Shown: positions 34,594-43,526 of the stretch, in pieces
Layout of the letters: every line of letters starts with the position of its first letter
Numbering within the stretch: position 1 is the first letter of the stretch
NCBI GenBank assembly: GCA_034411135.1
Contig: DAOUMN010000003.1
Coordinates: 140,149-204,148 of the forward strand
Direction of reading: 5' to 3'
Length of the DNA stretch: 64,000 nucleotides
DNA from: Bellilinea sp034411135
GTDB lineage: Bacteria > Chloroflexota > Anaerolineae > Anaerolineales > Anaerolineaceae
The notes under the pieces: generated by a model
What the model was told of the DNA's origin: nothing
Database searches by the model: none
Seen by the model: only the letters and a program-made list of their open reading frames with translations
Program-made: the position numbers and the translations under genes

Positions 34594-35058
34594 TTACAAC
34601 CGGCGCTCGTCCACCAGCATGCTGAGGATATAAACCCCCACCGGAATCAGCGCGCAGGCGGCAAGGAAATACCACAGTGCGTCAGTGCTCATTTCGGGCA
34701 GGCTGCCATTGGCGGCAAAGGACACCCACATCAGCCCACCGGAAACCAGGGCGAATGCTGCCCAAAACGCGCGGTAACCAGCCTGATTGCGAATCAGCAT
34801 GGCGCGCTCGTCATGCTCTTCAACGGTCAGCCGCCGCGCTGCGTGCTCATCCTTTAGTGCGGCGCGGTAGCGGACAATGTTGGCAGTGCCCAGCCCCATC
34901 AGCAGGATGCCCACCCCAGTGATGATGCGAAAGTTGAACGGCAGGCTGGCGAATTGCGCCTGCACCCACACCCCGGCAACGCCGATCAGTAAACCGGCAG
35001 CCAGCATGAACCAGCCCAGGCGAACCCGGGCAGCGATCCAGTTGGTTGAATTACTCAT
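34594..35058 (-). CDS. four-TM membrane protein paired with HTH regulator
   Basis: A 154-residue protein with four predicted membrane segments in two hairpins, linked by a charged loop containing VEEHDERAMLIRNQAG, a DERxxxI-type motif like that in DUF2178-type proteins. It overlaps the upstream HTH gene by 8 bp, indicating coupled translation. A second pair of this kind is at 42030-42753. Function unknown; it may sense a membrane condition and act with the regulator. Confidence 0.75.
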   Translation of the reverse strand: MSNSTNWIAARVRLGWFMLAAGLLIGVAGVWVQAQFASLPFNFRIITGVGILLMGLGTANIVRYRAALKDEHAARRLTVEEHDERAMLIRNQAGYRAFWAAFALVSGGLMWVSFAANGSLPEMSTDALWYFLAACALIPVGVYILSMLVDERRL

Positions 35059-35263
35059 GTTCCACCTCGTTATCGGAATAAATGAAAATGTCCTCGATGT
35101 TCATTTCGAACACCCGTGCCAGCCGAAAGGCAAGCAGGATGGACGGGTTGTAGCGCCCGTTTTCCAGTGAAATGATCGTCTGGCGCGAGACCAGCACGCG
35201 ATCTGCCAGTTCCTGCTGCGTCCAACCCTTTTTTTGGCGTAACTCTTCCAGGCGATTCTTCAT
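35051..35263 (-). CDS. small Xre-type HTH regulator
   Basis: A 70-residue Cro/CI-type DNA-binding protein consisting almost only of the HTH (GWTQQELADRVLVSRQTIISLENGRYNP, spread over residues 13-41), like YozG/YvaO-type regulators. A consensus promoter with an internal palindrome lies upstream, so autoregulation is likely. The start has AGGAGC upstream. Confidence 0.88.
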   Translation of the reverse strand: MKNRLEELRQKKGWTQQELADRVLVSRQTIISLENGRYNPSILLAFRLARVFEMNIEDIFIYSDNEVEHE

Positions 35264-35293
35264 AGCTGCTCCTGTGTTGATAAGGTTATCTCT

Positions 35294-35322
35294 ATTATAG
35301 TAAAGTTCGCTTTACATGTCAA
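35294..35322 (-). promoter_or_regulatory. consensus sigma70 promoter with operator
   Basis: On the minus strand TTGACA, a 17-nt spacer and TATAAT form a perfect consensus promoter for the HTH/membrane pair. The spacer contains GTAAAG-CGAA-CTTTAC, a 6-bp inverted repeat suited to a small Xre repressor. Confidence 0.8.
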
Positions 35323-35416
35323 GGGGGCTTTACATTTTGGTCGGTAACCCATCCAGCATAGGCGTGCAAATAGCGCCCGGCGCTGCCGGGAATGGGCGCA
35401 CGGGCGCAGCGCCAGT

Positions 35417-35893
35417 TTACCCGCCAGAGTGGGCGCGTTGCAGCGCGGCGATGTCGATCTTGCGCATTTGCAGCATGGCGCGGGTGGCGCGCGCAGCTTT
35501 TTGCGGGTCGGGGTCGTTGATCAGCTCAAAGAGCGCGTCCGGGACGATTTGCCAGGTGACCCCAAAGCGGTCAATCAGCCAGCCGCACATCTGCTCCTGG
35601 CCGCCATCGCTCAGCCGTTCCCACAGCCGGTCGACTTCCACCTGGCTCTGACAGTGAACGAAGAGCGAGATCGCCTGCGAGAATTGGAACACAGGACCGC
35701 CGTTCAGGGCGATGAATTCCTGCCCAGCCAGTTGGAAGGTGATGGTCATCACCCCGCCCGGCTCGCCGGGTCCTTCTGTGCCATAACGGGTGACCGCAAG
35801 AATTTTAGAATCGTCGAACAGCGAAAGATAGAATTCGATGGCTTGTTCAGCGTTGTTGTCGAACCAAAGGAAGGGGGTAATTTTCTGTGCCAT
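35417..35893 (-). CDS. PhnB-like VOC family protein
   Basis: A 158-residue protein of the 3-demethylubiquinone-9 methyltransferase-like (PhnB/YjdN) branch of the VOC superfamily, shown by ITPFLWFDNNAEQAIEFY, EFIALNGGP and CGWLIDRFGVTWQIVP. These typically form dimers; their ligands are mostly unknown. The ATG at 35893 is preceded by GAGGAGAGG. It stands alone. Confidence 0.9.
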   Translation of the reverse strand: MAQKITPFLWFDNNAEQAIEFYLSLFDDSKILAVTRYGTEGPGEPGGVMTITFQLAGQEFIALNGGPVFQFSQAISLFVHCQSQVEVDRLWERLSDGGQEQMCGWLIDRFGVTWQIVPDALFELINDPDPQKAARATRAMLQMRKIDIAALQRAHSGG

Positions 35894-35988
35894 TTCAACC
35901 TCTCCTCGCCATCCAGGATAGCCGGATGGACGGGCTTTGAAAAAAGCCGGATGCGCTGGAATCGACCGCCAAATGTGCAACTGACGGG

Positions 35989-36016
35989 GTTAAAACCGCA
36001 TGTTTTAACGTATAAT
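35989..36016 (+). promoter_or_regulatory. promoter and operator upstream of the Fe-ADH gene
   Basis: GTTAAAAC-CGCAT-GTTTTAAC (35989-36009) is a perfect 8-bp inverted repeat immediately followed by TATAAT (36011-36016). Transcription from here would give a leader of about 230 nt before the alcohol dehydrogenase ATG at 36252; no known riboswitch was recognised in it. Confidence 0.5.
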
Positions 36017-36251
36017 TAGGCTACATTTTACTACTCGATGCAAGGCTTTTATGGGTTGCTTTTGTTCCATGAATTCTTATTTATCACGGGTGTAAGCAGC
36101 AAATTCTACGCCGCGCAGGCAAGAAGTCTTTACCAATAATCGGATGTTTTTTTGGCTGTTCTTGCTGGCTGGCTGACCCATTCGCAATACCTCTGCCCCT
36201 TTCGAAAAAAAGCCCAGGTGCGACATCTTACCCCCTTCGAGGAGAAACCCG

Positions 36252-37460
36252 ATGGATGCCTCCATGCTGGAAGAAGCCGTAACCTACACCGCCGATCATT
36301 TGAGCGTGACCAACAGTTACCATTTTCGCGTTCCACCGACCACGCTGGTCGGGGATGGTATCGCGGTACGCATGGGCGATTACCTGGATGAACTCGACGC
36401 GTGCAAGGTATTCATCGTCACCGATAAACAAATCGTCAGCCTGGGGTTGATGGAACCCATGCTGCGCTCGCTGCGCCGCCGCCAGATCGCGTATCAAATC
36501 TTCGACGAGGTAATGCCCGATCCGACCGACGAGGTGGTGCTCAAGGGGGTCGAGGTGCTGCGCGGTTGCAGCTGCGATTCGGTGTTGACCTTTGGCGGCG
36601 GATCGGTGATCGATGCGGGCAAAGCCATGGCGGTTTTTTGCGCTAACCCAATGGTCGCCGGGCAGGCGGTGACCAACACCAGCAAACTCCAGCCGCGCAT
36701 CAAGCTGGTGGCGGTGCCTACCACCGCCGGCACCGGCTCGGAGGTGACCGACATCACCGTGATTACCGATGCGCGCACGCACATCAAAATACCCCACCAG
36801 CACCAGTACTTCATTCCCGACATGGCGGTGATCGACCCGACTCTCACCCTGGGCATTCCGCCCGCCATCACCGCGGCAACCGGCATGGACGTGTTGACCC
36901 ACGCGGTCGAATCGTACCTGGCGCGCGGGGTGTGCACGCTGGGACAGGCGCTTTCGTACAGTGCCATCCAACTGGTGGCTGCCTATCTGCCGCTGGCGGT
37001 TGGCAATGGCAAGGATCAGTACGCGCGTCGCAAAATGGCGGAGGCTTCCTACATGGCGGGCATGTCCTTTTCCAACGCCGGGCTGGGGGTGTGCCATGCG
37101 ATTGCCCACCAGATTGGCGCGCGCTACAAAGTGCCCCACGGGGTCGCCAACGCGCTGATCCTGCCGGAGGTGATGCACTTCAACATGCTGGTGCGCCAGG
37201 ATTCACTCAAGGAGATAGCACGGGCGTTCAACTTGCGCATCGAGCATCTGGACGGCAAAGCGGCGGCGCTGCGGGCGATCGAAGCCGTGCGCGACCTGAC
37301 CGCGTCCATTGGGCTGCCCACCCGCCTGCAGCAGATCGGCGCTATCCCGGACGATTTTCCCACGCTGGCAAACCAGGCACTGGAAGACCCGACCCTGCAA
37401 ACCAACCCACGCGTGGTGGGACACAAGGACATTGTCGATATTCTGCAGCGCAGTTATTGA
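36252..37460 (+). CDS. iron-containing alcohol dehydrogenase
   Basis: A 402-residue group III (iron-activated) dehydrogenase. The NAD(P)-binding GGGSVIDAGKAMA is near residue 115 and PTTAGTGSEVTDITVI near 158. The metal-site region runs from HAVESY through GLGVCHAIAHQIGARYKVPHGVANA. It is expected to reduce aldehydes or oxidise short-chain alcohols or diols such as 1,3-propanediol or butanol. GAGGAG lies 9 nt before the start. Monocistronic with a long leader. Confidence 0.93.
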   Translation: MDASMLEEAVTYTADHLSVTNSYHFRVPPTTLVGDGIAVRMGDYLDELDACKVFIVTDKQIVSLGLMEPMLRSLRRRQIAYQIFDEVMPDPTDEVVLKGVEVLRGCSCDSVLTFGGGSVIDAGKAMAVFCANPMVAGQAVTNTSKLQPRIKLVAVPTTAGTGSEVTDITVITDARTHIKIPHQHQYFIPDMAVIDPTLTLGIPPAITAATGMDVLTHAVESYLARGVCTLGQALSYSAIQLVAAYLPLAVGNGKDQYARRKMAEASYMAGMSFSNAGLGVCHAIAHQIGARYKVPHGVANALILPEVMHFNMLVRQDSLKEIARAFNLRIEHLDGKAAALRAIEAVRDLTASIGLPTRLQQIGAIPDDFPTLANQALEDPTLQTNPRVVGHKDIVDILQRSY

Positions 37461-37513
37461 GTTGCCTGGCTGGCAGGCGAAAGTGAAAAACGCCCCTCGT
37501 TTTATTTACGAGG

Positions 37514-38410
37514 TTAACTTTTCTTGACGGGCGGCACAGGCTTGGAAAGCCACACCTTTTCGGAAACGCGCACAAAACCATACGCTTCGGCTAATTTTTG
37601 CATGGCAAGGTTATCGCTGCGCGTGCCCAGGTAGGCTGCCATCGCGCCTGCCGCGCGCAGGCGCTCCAGTCCGGTGAGGACGATTGCCTTTCCAAGTCCA
37701 AGCCGCTGATAGCGCGGGTGCGTGCCGATTGGGTCGGTGTAGCTGTGCATGCGGCTCTCATCCTCGAAGCCGCACACGCAAAAGGCAGCCAATTCGCCAT
37801 CCGGCGCTACAGCCAGCAAGTCCAATTCGGGCGCGTAGAGCGGGGCGCGCATCATTGCCAGGCGCTCATCGCGGGTCATGTGGTCGCTGGCGAAGGCGGC
37901 GCGGTGCAGAGCCACCAGCTGGTCCAGCTCCACCTCGCCCCGCACCGGGCGGATGGAAAAACCGGGCGGCAGCGTAGGGGCATCCACCGGCGAATCCAGC
38001 TGGCGGGTGTATCTCTGTGTGCGCACCGCCTGGAGTTGGAAACCGTGCTGTTCCAGTATGGCAATACGTTGCGTATTGGCAGCGCTGCAGGCATGATCCA
38101 GGCTTTCCGGCAACCCGCTGGCGGCGTTGCGCTGCTGCATTACGGAAACTCCCCAGGCAATGATCTCGCTTTCGATCTGTGCCAGGCGTGGATGAATGGG
38201 CAGTGTATCGAACCACAGGTTGTTGTAATCGTCCACGTAGGCAAATCCAACCAGGCGGCTGCCGTCGTTCCATACGCGCAGAGTCGCGCGCACATTGGGC
38301 TGGAGCATTTGCTCCTCGAAATCGACGACGGTTGAATCGGCAGCCAGCCAGTGGATCAGTTCACGCGCGGCGGTAAGCCCGGTTTCGCTGTTGATCAGGG
38401 TTGACGACAC
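37514..38410 (-). CDS. two-domain GNAT acetyltransferase
   Basis: A 298-residue protein with tandem GNAT folds. The C-terminal domain is the better preserved: HPRYQRLGLGKAIVLTGLERLRAAGA near residue 235 is the acetyl-CoA binding motif. The N-terminal half (about residues 1-145) is a degenerate copy. The start is a GTG with CGGAG upstream. It is convergent with the alcohol dehydrogenase gene. Substrate unknown. Confidence 0.85.
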   Translation of the reverse strand: MSSTLINSETGLTAARELIHWLAADSTVVDFEEQMLQPNVRATLRVWNDGSRLVGFAYVDDYNNLWFDTLPIHPRLAQIESEIIAWGVSVMQQRNAASGLPESLDHACSAANTQRIAILEQHGFQLQAVRTQRYTRQLDSPVDAPTLPPGFSIRPVRGEVELDQLVALHRAAFASDHMTRDERLAMMRAPLYAPELDLLAVAPDGELAAFCVCGFEDESRMHSYTDPIGTHPRYQRLGLGKAIVLTGLERLRAAGAMAAYLGTRSDNLAMQKLAEAYGFVRVSEKVWLSKPVPPVKKS

Positions 38411-38538
38411 GGCAATAACTCCGCTTGGGGAAAGAAAAATGGTACGAATCCATCATAAAGCTCGTGCAGTGAAACAGCGGGGCAAAGAAAAGGTTTTTTC
38501 CTGCTCCAAGAATCGAAAACCGATGTCGTTTTCTCTGC

Positions 38539-39669
38539 TCACGGCGCGTTTTTTGAGGCTGACTGGTGGGTATCTTCCTGCACGACCGCCTGGCGGAAGA
38601 GCGGCTGCAGCGCGGCGAAGAAGCGGGCAAACTCGCCCAGCAAGCGCCGCAAGGGCAGCCGTCCCTTGACCGGGTCGAGGTGCGCAAAGCCCATTTCGGT
38701 GAATTGCACGCCCGCTTTGCCTGCCAGCGCAGCGACCAGGCGGCGCGACTCGCCGACCGGGATGAGCTGGTCGCCGCGGTCATGTAGCAGGACGATCACC
38801 GGTGCGCGCAGCTCGTCCAGGTAGTTGAGCGGGGAGAGCGCCTCCAGCCGCGCCTGCAGTTCCGCTGGCAGGCGGCGCAACGCGTTTTCGGCGTCCGCCG
38901 CGTCCGCGGTGTCTAGCACGCGCTTCACCGCCTGAGCATCCGGCGAAAGCCCAGTTGCCGGGTCGAGCGGCTCGCCCGGCGGGAGGTATGCGGCGCGCAG
39001 CCGCGCGGCTTCGGCGGGCGGAAGTCCGGCGGTCAGTGAGTGGATGAACACCCGGCGGGTGAGCTGGTCCACCTGCCAGGCGGCGCGTTCTTCCCCGTTG
39101 GCAATACTGGCGCTGGCAATGTCACGCGCCAGTGTCCACATCGAGGAAAAGGGCGCGTATGCGCTGAGGAATGCTACCCGCTCGCGGATGAGCGGGTGGG
39201 CAGCCGCCATCAACGCGAAGGCGCCGCCCACGCAGGTGCCCAGCAAACCGCTGCGCGCCGCATCCACGTAGGGCTGCGCAATGAACCAGTCGTATGCCAG
39301 GGCAATGTTCTCGATGTCATCCGGGTCGAGGCGGAAATCGCGCATTGACGGTGACCAGTACAGCAGGGCGGCAAAGCCAGCCCGGGCAAGCGCCCTACCC
39401 AGCACCGGCACCTGTGGATGATCGACCTCAAAGGGTACCACGCCCAGGCAGACCAGGATGCCGGGGTGGGGTCCGCTGCCCGGCGGGCGGTACACCTCGC
39501 CTTGTGCCGTGCCGCTGCGGGTTGGGTAGCGCACTGTTTCGACCCGCGGGACGGGGGTGACCCAATCCACCGGGCGGGAGGGGATCATGGGGAAGACCTT
39601 GAGAAAAAAGACCACCGTGCGGAAGAAGGCGCTCACGGATTGGCTGGCGCGGCTGAACAGGGTTGGCAT
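38539..39669 (-). CDS. alpha/beta hydrolase with Cys nucleophile
   Basis: A 376-residue alpha/beta-hydrolase. The nucleophile elbow reads GTCVGG (Cys146), with Cys in place of the usual Ser, as in dienelactone hydrolases. The acid lies in LLHDRGDQLIP and the His in MGFAHLDP. An N-terminal hydrophobic segment (about residues 8-28) may anchor it to the membrane. The physiological substrate is unknown. Confidence 0.83.
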   Translation of the reverse strand: MPTLFSRASQSVSAFFRTVVFFLKVFPMIPSRPVDWVTPVPRVETVRYPTRSGTAQGEVYRPPGSGPHPGILVCLGVVPFEVDHPQVPVLGRALARAGFAALLYWSPSMRDFRLDPDDIENIALAYDWFIAQPYVDAARSGLLGTCVGGAFALMAAAHPLIRERVAFLSAYAPFSSMWTLARDIASASIANGEERAAWQVDQLTRRVFIHSLTAGLPPAEAARLRAAYLPPGEPLDPATGLSPDAQAVKRVLDTADAADAENALRRLPAELQARLEALSPLNYLDELRAPVIVLLHDRGDQLIPVGESRRLVAALAGKAGVQFTEMGFAHLDPVKGRLPLRRLLGEFARFFAALQPLFRQAVVQEDTHQSASKNAP

Positions 39670-39765
39670 GACGGGCTATCCTTGGCTTGGGTGGGGGCTA
39701 AACCGGAAGACAGGCTGGTTATACCAGACAAACCCGGATTCGGGGGAGGTGGTTTGGCGCCGGTG

Positions 39766-40239
39766 TTACAGATCGTTTACGCGGCGCAGTTCAATCAGTC
39801 GCTGGCGCTGCCAATTGCGTTCGGCAGCCAACGCCGCCGCAGCGTCTTCTGCGGCGCTGGCGCGGTGAATTGCCTGCAAGGCGTAGCGAGCCGCTGCGAT
39901 GGCATGCGCCGCCACATGCGCGGCAGCTACCGCCTGACCTGCGGCGCGGGCGGCGGAACGAGCCGGGTTATCTTCGCCGGTTTGGCGGGCAGCGGCATGG
40001 GCTGCCAGCGCCGCCTGGCGGATGACACGCATGCGGAATACGCCGCTGTCGATCCAGTCCTGCAGGGTTTGCAGCGCCTGGCGCGGGCGCGGGTCGTGCG
40101 GGTACGCGGCTTCAAAATACGGCAAGACCCGCGCGGCGCATTCCATGCCCCAAACAGCCAGTGTTTGATGAGCGGTGCTGGCAGCCAGTTCGTCGATGAG
40201 CCCGTCGGACTGGTTGAGCGAGAAGTGCGGTTTGTGCAT
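39766..40239 (-). CDS. Imm5-like putative immunity protein
   Basis: A 157-residue all-helical protein very rich in Ala and His (AALAAHAAARQTG, AAGQAVAAAHVAAHAIAA), matching the Imm-5-like putative immunity family by composition and motif order. The ATG at 40239 is used; a TTG four codons earlier is possible. It lies 15 nt after the membrane-protein gene and ends the operon that starts with a DHFR-like reductase. No toxin gene is adjacent, so an immunity role is only a family label. Confidence 0.65.
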   Translation of the reverse strand: MHKPHFSLNQSDGLIDELAASTAHQTLAVWGMECAARVLPYFEAAYPHDPRPRQALQTLQDWIDSGVFRMRVIRQAALAAHAAARQTGEDNPARSAARAAGQAVAAAHVAAHAIAAARYALQAIHRASAAEDAAAALAAERNWQRQRLIELRRVNDL

Positions 40240-40254
40240 GGCAGCGGGCAACGT

Positions 40255-40608
40255 CTAGTACCAGACCACGCCAGATAGATTGAAGTACGCCACTATGAAT
40301 AGGTATACCTGAAGAGAGTAGCCCGCGATTGCCAGCAGCGCGCCGCCGGCGTAGGCGGCGAAGCCGCCCAGCCGGGAAGGCAGGCGCCGGATGAGCAGCC
40401 CTGCAGCAAAGCCCGCCGCGCAACCAGTCAGCAGGCTGCCCAGGTACCAGGCTGCCAGCCCGGGCACGCCGAACACCTCACTCCGAAAGGCTTGCGCATG
40501 AACCAGAGCAATTATCAATGCAGTAACCGTCCCGGCAAGGGTGGCTTTGCGGGTCACCACTGAATGCGGGGCAGCCATGGATGGATTTCTCCAAACCTGA
40601 TCGTTCAT
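40255..40608 (-). CDS. small three-TM membrane protein
   Basis: A 117-residue protein with hydrophobic segments at about 22-40, 50-72 and 82-108. Its ATG overlaps the TGA of the DHFR-like gene (ATGA), indicating translational coupling. An internal ATG at 40578 is an alternative start. No family is recognised. Confidence 0.6.
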   Translation of the reverse strand: MNDQVWRNPSMAAPHSVVTRKATLAGTVTALIIALVHAQAFRSEVFGVPGLAAWYLGSLLTGCAAGFAAGLLIRRLPSRLGGFAAYAGGALLAIAGYSLQVYLFIVAYFNLSGVVWY

Positions 40609-41189
40609 GATTCAGCCCTCCGGTAGCGCATATAAACCACGCCGGTGGGCAGCGGCTTGACTTCCACCAGGGTCAAATTAAGGCGTTTCCCGTCCGGGAA
40701 GAGGCGCTTACCGCTGCCCAGCACCAGTGGATAGACGTGCAGACGGTACTCGTCCACCAGGTCGTGCTGCACCAGCGTTTGCAGCAACACGCTGCTGCCA
40801 TCACTGAGGATGTGCTTGCCGGGCTGTGCCTTGAGCTGGCGCACGCTCTCGACCACATTTTCACGGATGAGGGTCGAGTTGCGCCAGGCGGCGGCAGAGG
40901 TCAGCGTGGTAGAGACCACATACTTTCGGAGGGCGTTGAGCGCATCCGCGAACGGGTCGCCTGCCATGCTTTCGAACGCACCGCCGTGGATCTGCCAGGT
41001 CTTTCTGCCGAGCAGCAGCGCGTCTGCCTGGGACATGGTCTGGTCGAAATGCAGCCCGATGTCGTCGTGCCAGTAAGGGAGTGTCCAGCCGCCGTGAGAA
41101 AAACCGCCCTCGGTGTCCTCGTCCGCGCCGCCGGGCGCCTGAATCACACCGTCCAGGGTGATAAATTCCGCTGCGATCAATTCTCGCAT
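40605..41189 (-). CDS. DHFR-like (RibD C-terminal) reductase
   Basis: A 194-residue protein of the dihydrofolate reductase/RibD C-terminal domain family. It opens LIAAEFITLDGVIQAPGG and has LLLGRKTWQIHGG, the nucleotide-loop region HILSDGSSVLLQTLVQHDLVDEY and VYPLVLGSGKRLFP. Such stand-alone members are common in accessory DNA and rarely reduce folate. GGAGG lies 7 nt before the start; a -10-like TATAAT (minus strand, 41294-41299) is about 105 nt upstream. Confidence 0.9.
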   Translation of the reverse strand: MRELIAAEFITLDGVIQAPGGADEDTEGGFSHGGWTLPYWHDDIGLHFDQTMSQADALLLGRKTWQIHGGAFESMAGDPFADALNALRKYVVSTTLTSAAAWRNSTLIRENVVESVRQLKAQPGKHILSDGSSVLLQTLVQHDLVDEYRLHVYPLVLGSGKRLFPDGKRLNLTLVEVKPLPTGVVYMRYRRAES

Positions 41190-41963
41190 GGGTTTCCTCC
41201 TTTTCCAAAACCGGTCAACAGAACAGTGCTCCATGCCAGGCTGCAGCGGCAGTTGGGTTGGGGGGTGCAGCCGGGAAAGGGGAGTATATTTTGATTATAT
41301 CAATCCATATTGTCGATACCAGATGTTTGTTGCGACCTGAGGCGCGGGATTGGTGCCAGTCAGTGTGGATGGGAGAACGGTTGAGATAATCACCAAGCGC
41401 CTGCCGACAGCCGGGGTGAGCGATGCACCAGCCGGGGGCAACCCCGATGCATCGATACACCGCGGGAGTGGTGGTGTGGGAATGGCAGCGGGAGGAACAG
41501 GCGCTGTTTAGCCGCGCCCAGAACGAACCGAGTTCGAAAATAACCGGTTGCGAAGTTTTTCGGCATCGGTCTCGCTGTCGCGATAAAATTGAGCTTCCAA
41601 TTCCCCCAATTCAGGCGGACGCTGGACGGAAACGGGTGATCTTTTGAACACATTCCTTATCCAAAGGACGACACGTTCAACCAGTCCCTTGACGACCGTT
41701 TTTTCCCTGTTCATACCTGTACCTTGCCTTTCCCTATCGAGCAGTTCCAGCCAACCTATAATCCCGTGCAGTGACAAATAGTCTCTTATTGATTATACAA
41801 ATCGACCGGCTGTTTTTTGTTAATGCCGAGTTAAGGATGCCTCAGGCTGCCCTAATTGCGTTGCTGGTCAAGTGACTTGCCCGGCAGATTTTTGCAGCCG
41901 TCTGGCATACGTTTGAAAAACGCCGGGTTTAGTAAAAATCAATAAACAATATATAAAATAATA
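41190..41963. other. gene-poor stretch
   Basis: About 770 bp without a well supported gene. A minus-strand frame at 41508-41714 could encode a 68-residue basic protein beginning MNREKTVVKGLVER, but no recognisable domain or strong ribosome-binding site supports it. The right end turns AT-rich towards the promoter of the next gene. Confidence 0.5.
41508..41714 (-). CDS. doubtful small ORF
   Basis: A 68-residue frame with an amphipathic N-terminus (VVKGLVERVVLWIRNVFKR) and a polar C-terminal half. It has only a weak AAGG upstream and no recognised family. It is listed because the surrounding region otherwise lacks genes. Confidence 0.25.
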   Translation of the reverse strand: MNREKTVVKGLVERVVLWIRNVFKRSPVSVQRPPELGELEAQFYRDSETDAEKLRNRLFSNSVRSGRG

Positions 41964-41992
41964 TTGACATTTAGAATAATTTGTTTTACTAT
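41964..41992 (+). promoter_or_regulatory. sigma70-type promoter for the second membrane/HTH pair
   Basis: TTGACA (41964-41969), a 17-nt spacer and TACTAT (41987-41992) in AT-rich DNA, about 37 nt before the start codon at 42030. Confidence 0.75.
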
Positions 41993-42029
41993 ATGTCTAT
42001 ATGTTTCAACAATTCAAGGAGTTTCAAAA

Positions 42030-42527
42030 ATGTCTTACCAGGAAAAAAGAACGATCGTCGGAATTCTCTCCGGCATTGCCATCCTCACAGCCTACTGCGT
42101 GTATGCTTTCAATCGCTATGCATCGGGTGCGATTGCCCCGGGAGATCTGAAATTTTGGGCAACCACCATGCTGACCTTCATCGGCATTGGCATTGTGGTC
42201 ACCATCGTCATTCAAATCGTTTTTCACATCCTCTTGTCGATCTCCATCGCGGTGACCAAATCCATCCGCAACGAATCGGTGGACGACAAGGAGATTGAAA
42301 AAACCATCAACGCGGAAATGGTCGAGGACGAACGTGACCGGCTGATCGACCTGAAATCCAACCGGGTTGGCTTTATTTTCGCCGGGATTGGCTTTGTGGC
42401 TGCCCTGCTCGCGCTGGTATTCGATTATTCCCCGGTGGTCATGCTCAATATCCTCTTCATTTCTTTTAGCGTTGGGTCGATCTTTGAAGGCTTTGCCCAG
42501 TTGTACTTCTACCGCAGGGGGTCCTGA
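42030..42527 (+). CDS. four-TM membrane protein paired with HTH regulator
   Basis: A 165-residue protein with membrane segments at about 7-27, 40-66, 108-128 and 135-155. A central charged loop contains EDERDRLIDLKSNR, the same DERxxxI-type motif as in the 34594-35058 protein. AGGAG lies 8 nt before the ATG. The HTH gene follows after 1 bp. Compared with the other pair the gene order is reversed (membrane protein first). Confidence 0.78.
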   Translation: MSYQEKRTIVGILSGIAILTAYCVYAFNRYASGAIAPGDLKFWATTMLTFIGIGIVVTIVIQIVFHILLSISIAVTKSIRNESVDDKEIEKTINAEMVEDERDRLIDLKSNRVGFIFAGIGFVAALLALVFDYSPVVMLNILFISFSVGSIFEGFAQLYFYRRGS

Positions 42528-42528
42528 C

Positions 42529-42753
42529 ATGGCGAAAAAATACACCATCACCAACCAGATCCGCAAATTGCGTTTCTTTGCCAACGAAATGACCCAGCAG
42601 GAACTGGCGGAAAAAGCTGGCGTTTCCCGCCAGACGATCATCGCCATCGAAGCTGGTAAGTATTCCCCCTCGCTGGAGCTGGCGTTCCGCATCGCCGACG
42701 TGTTCGGCGTAGCCATTGGCGAAGTGTTTGCCTGTGAAGTGAAAGAGGATTGA
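42529..42753 (+). CDS. small Xre-type HTH regulator
   Basis: A 74-residue Cro/CI-type regulator (EMTQQELAEKAGVSRQTI, then AIEAGKYSPSLELAFRIADVF), close in form to the 35051-35263 protein. The start is adjacent to the stop of the membrane-protein gene, so the two are co-translated. It probably controls its own operon from the promoter at 41964. Confidence 0.88.
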   Translation: MAKKYTITNQIRKLRFFANEMTQQELAEKAGVSRQTIIAIEAGKYSPSLELAFRIADVFGVAIGEVFACEVKED

Positions 42754-42937
42754 CCGCATGAAAGCCGCGATCCACGGCAAAAGCCAATCTGTGGATGCGC
42801 CGCTGTTGCGCCCCGTCCGCCCTGATGTGCCGGTGGGCGGGGCGCTTGTTCACCTGCACATCGCTAAACGCCCATCGATAGGTTTCAGGCACGCGGTGTG
42901 ATGCAGGTGTCGCCTGCTTTGCGGTATCACTAGCCTG

Positions 42938-43381
42938 TCAGGGTGTGCCTTTTCGCAAGTCTTCGCGTACCTTCATCAGGATCTTGCCCAGCCGATTTTT
43001 ACCCGTCCCGTCAGCGCCGCAGCCCCAATAATAATCTTTGGTTGACTTTTCGATAATCTCTTCCTGTCTGGTTGATAGGAGCAATTCTGTCAGCTCGGCA
43101 TAGGCTTTGAATTTTGCCAGCACCGCTCTATACATTACTTCATCTTTGATCTCTTCCCAATCGGGGCGAAAGGGCATTTTCCTGCTCCGTCCAAGGTGGG
43201 CGGCTATCCCAGGCGAAGAGGCTGTCCGGATTTTTTCTCGGTAGTGACTGTCCTCGAATTTCTGTGCTTGAAAATGATGCTCGCTGGTCAACTATAACAA
43301 GCCATCCAGTTCAAACGGATGTTGGGAGAAGTTGGAAAATTCGCCGTAGGGGTCTTTGGTGGAGTAAAAAAAGATTGCCAT
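42938..43381 (-). pseudogene. NADAR (YbiA-like) family protein broken by an amber codon
   Basis: A 147-codon NADAR gene. It opens MAIFFYSTKDPYGEFSNFS, continues with PFELDGLL, then TAG at 43292-43294, and resumes in the same frame with LTSEHHFQAQKF, PDWEEIKDEVMYRAV and DYYWGCGADGTGKNRLG. The TAG falls where the family has the conserved Trp of the YWPTSEH region, so a single TGG-to-TAG change is the likely lesion. Neighbouring residues also differ from the family consensus. NADAR proteins are N-glycosidases acting on ADP-ribose-type or riboflavin-intermediate compounds. Confidence 0.8.
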
Positions 43382-43526
43382 GTGAAAGTTCCAATGGAAA
43401 ATGGTGGTCAGTCTCTTCGCAGATGCCCGGTACGACTTCGCCCTGGTGCTGAACGGAGCATAGTTTTCATTCTTTACCAAATGTTTCGCGGCTTTGCCGC
43501 GACCCTGGCAGGGGCACGTATCGTCT

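Noticed and set aside
36020..36251. Possible riboswitch in the leader of the alcohol dehydrogenase gene
   Set aside because: No known riboswitch core could be matched; only the promoter and palindrome are reported.
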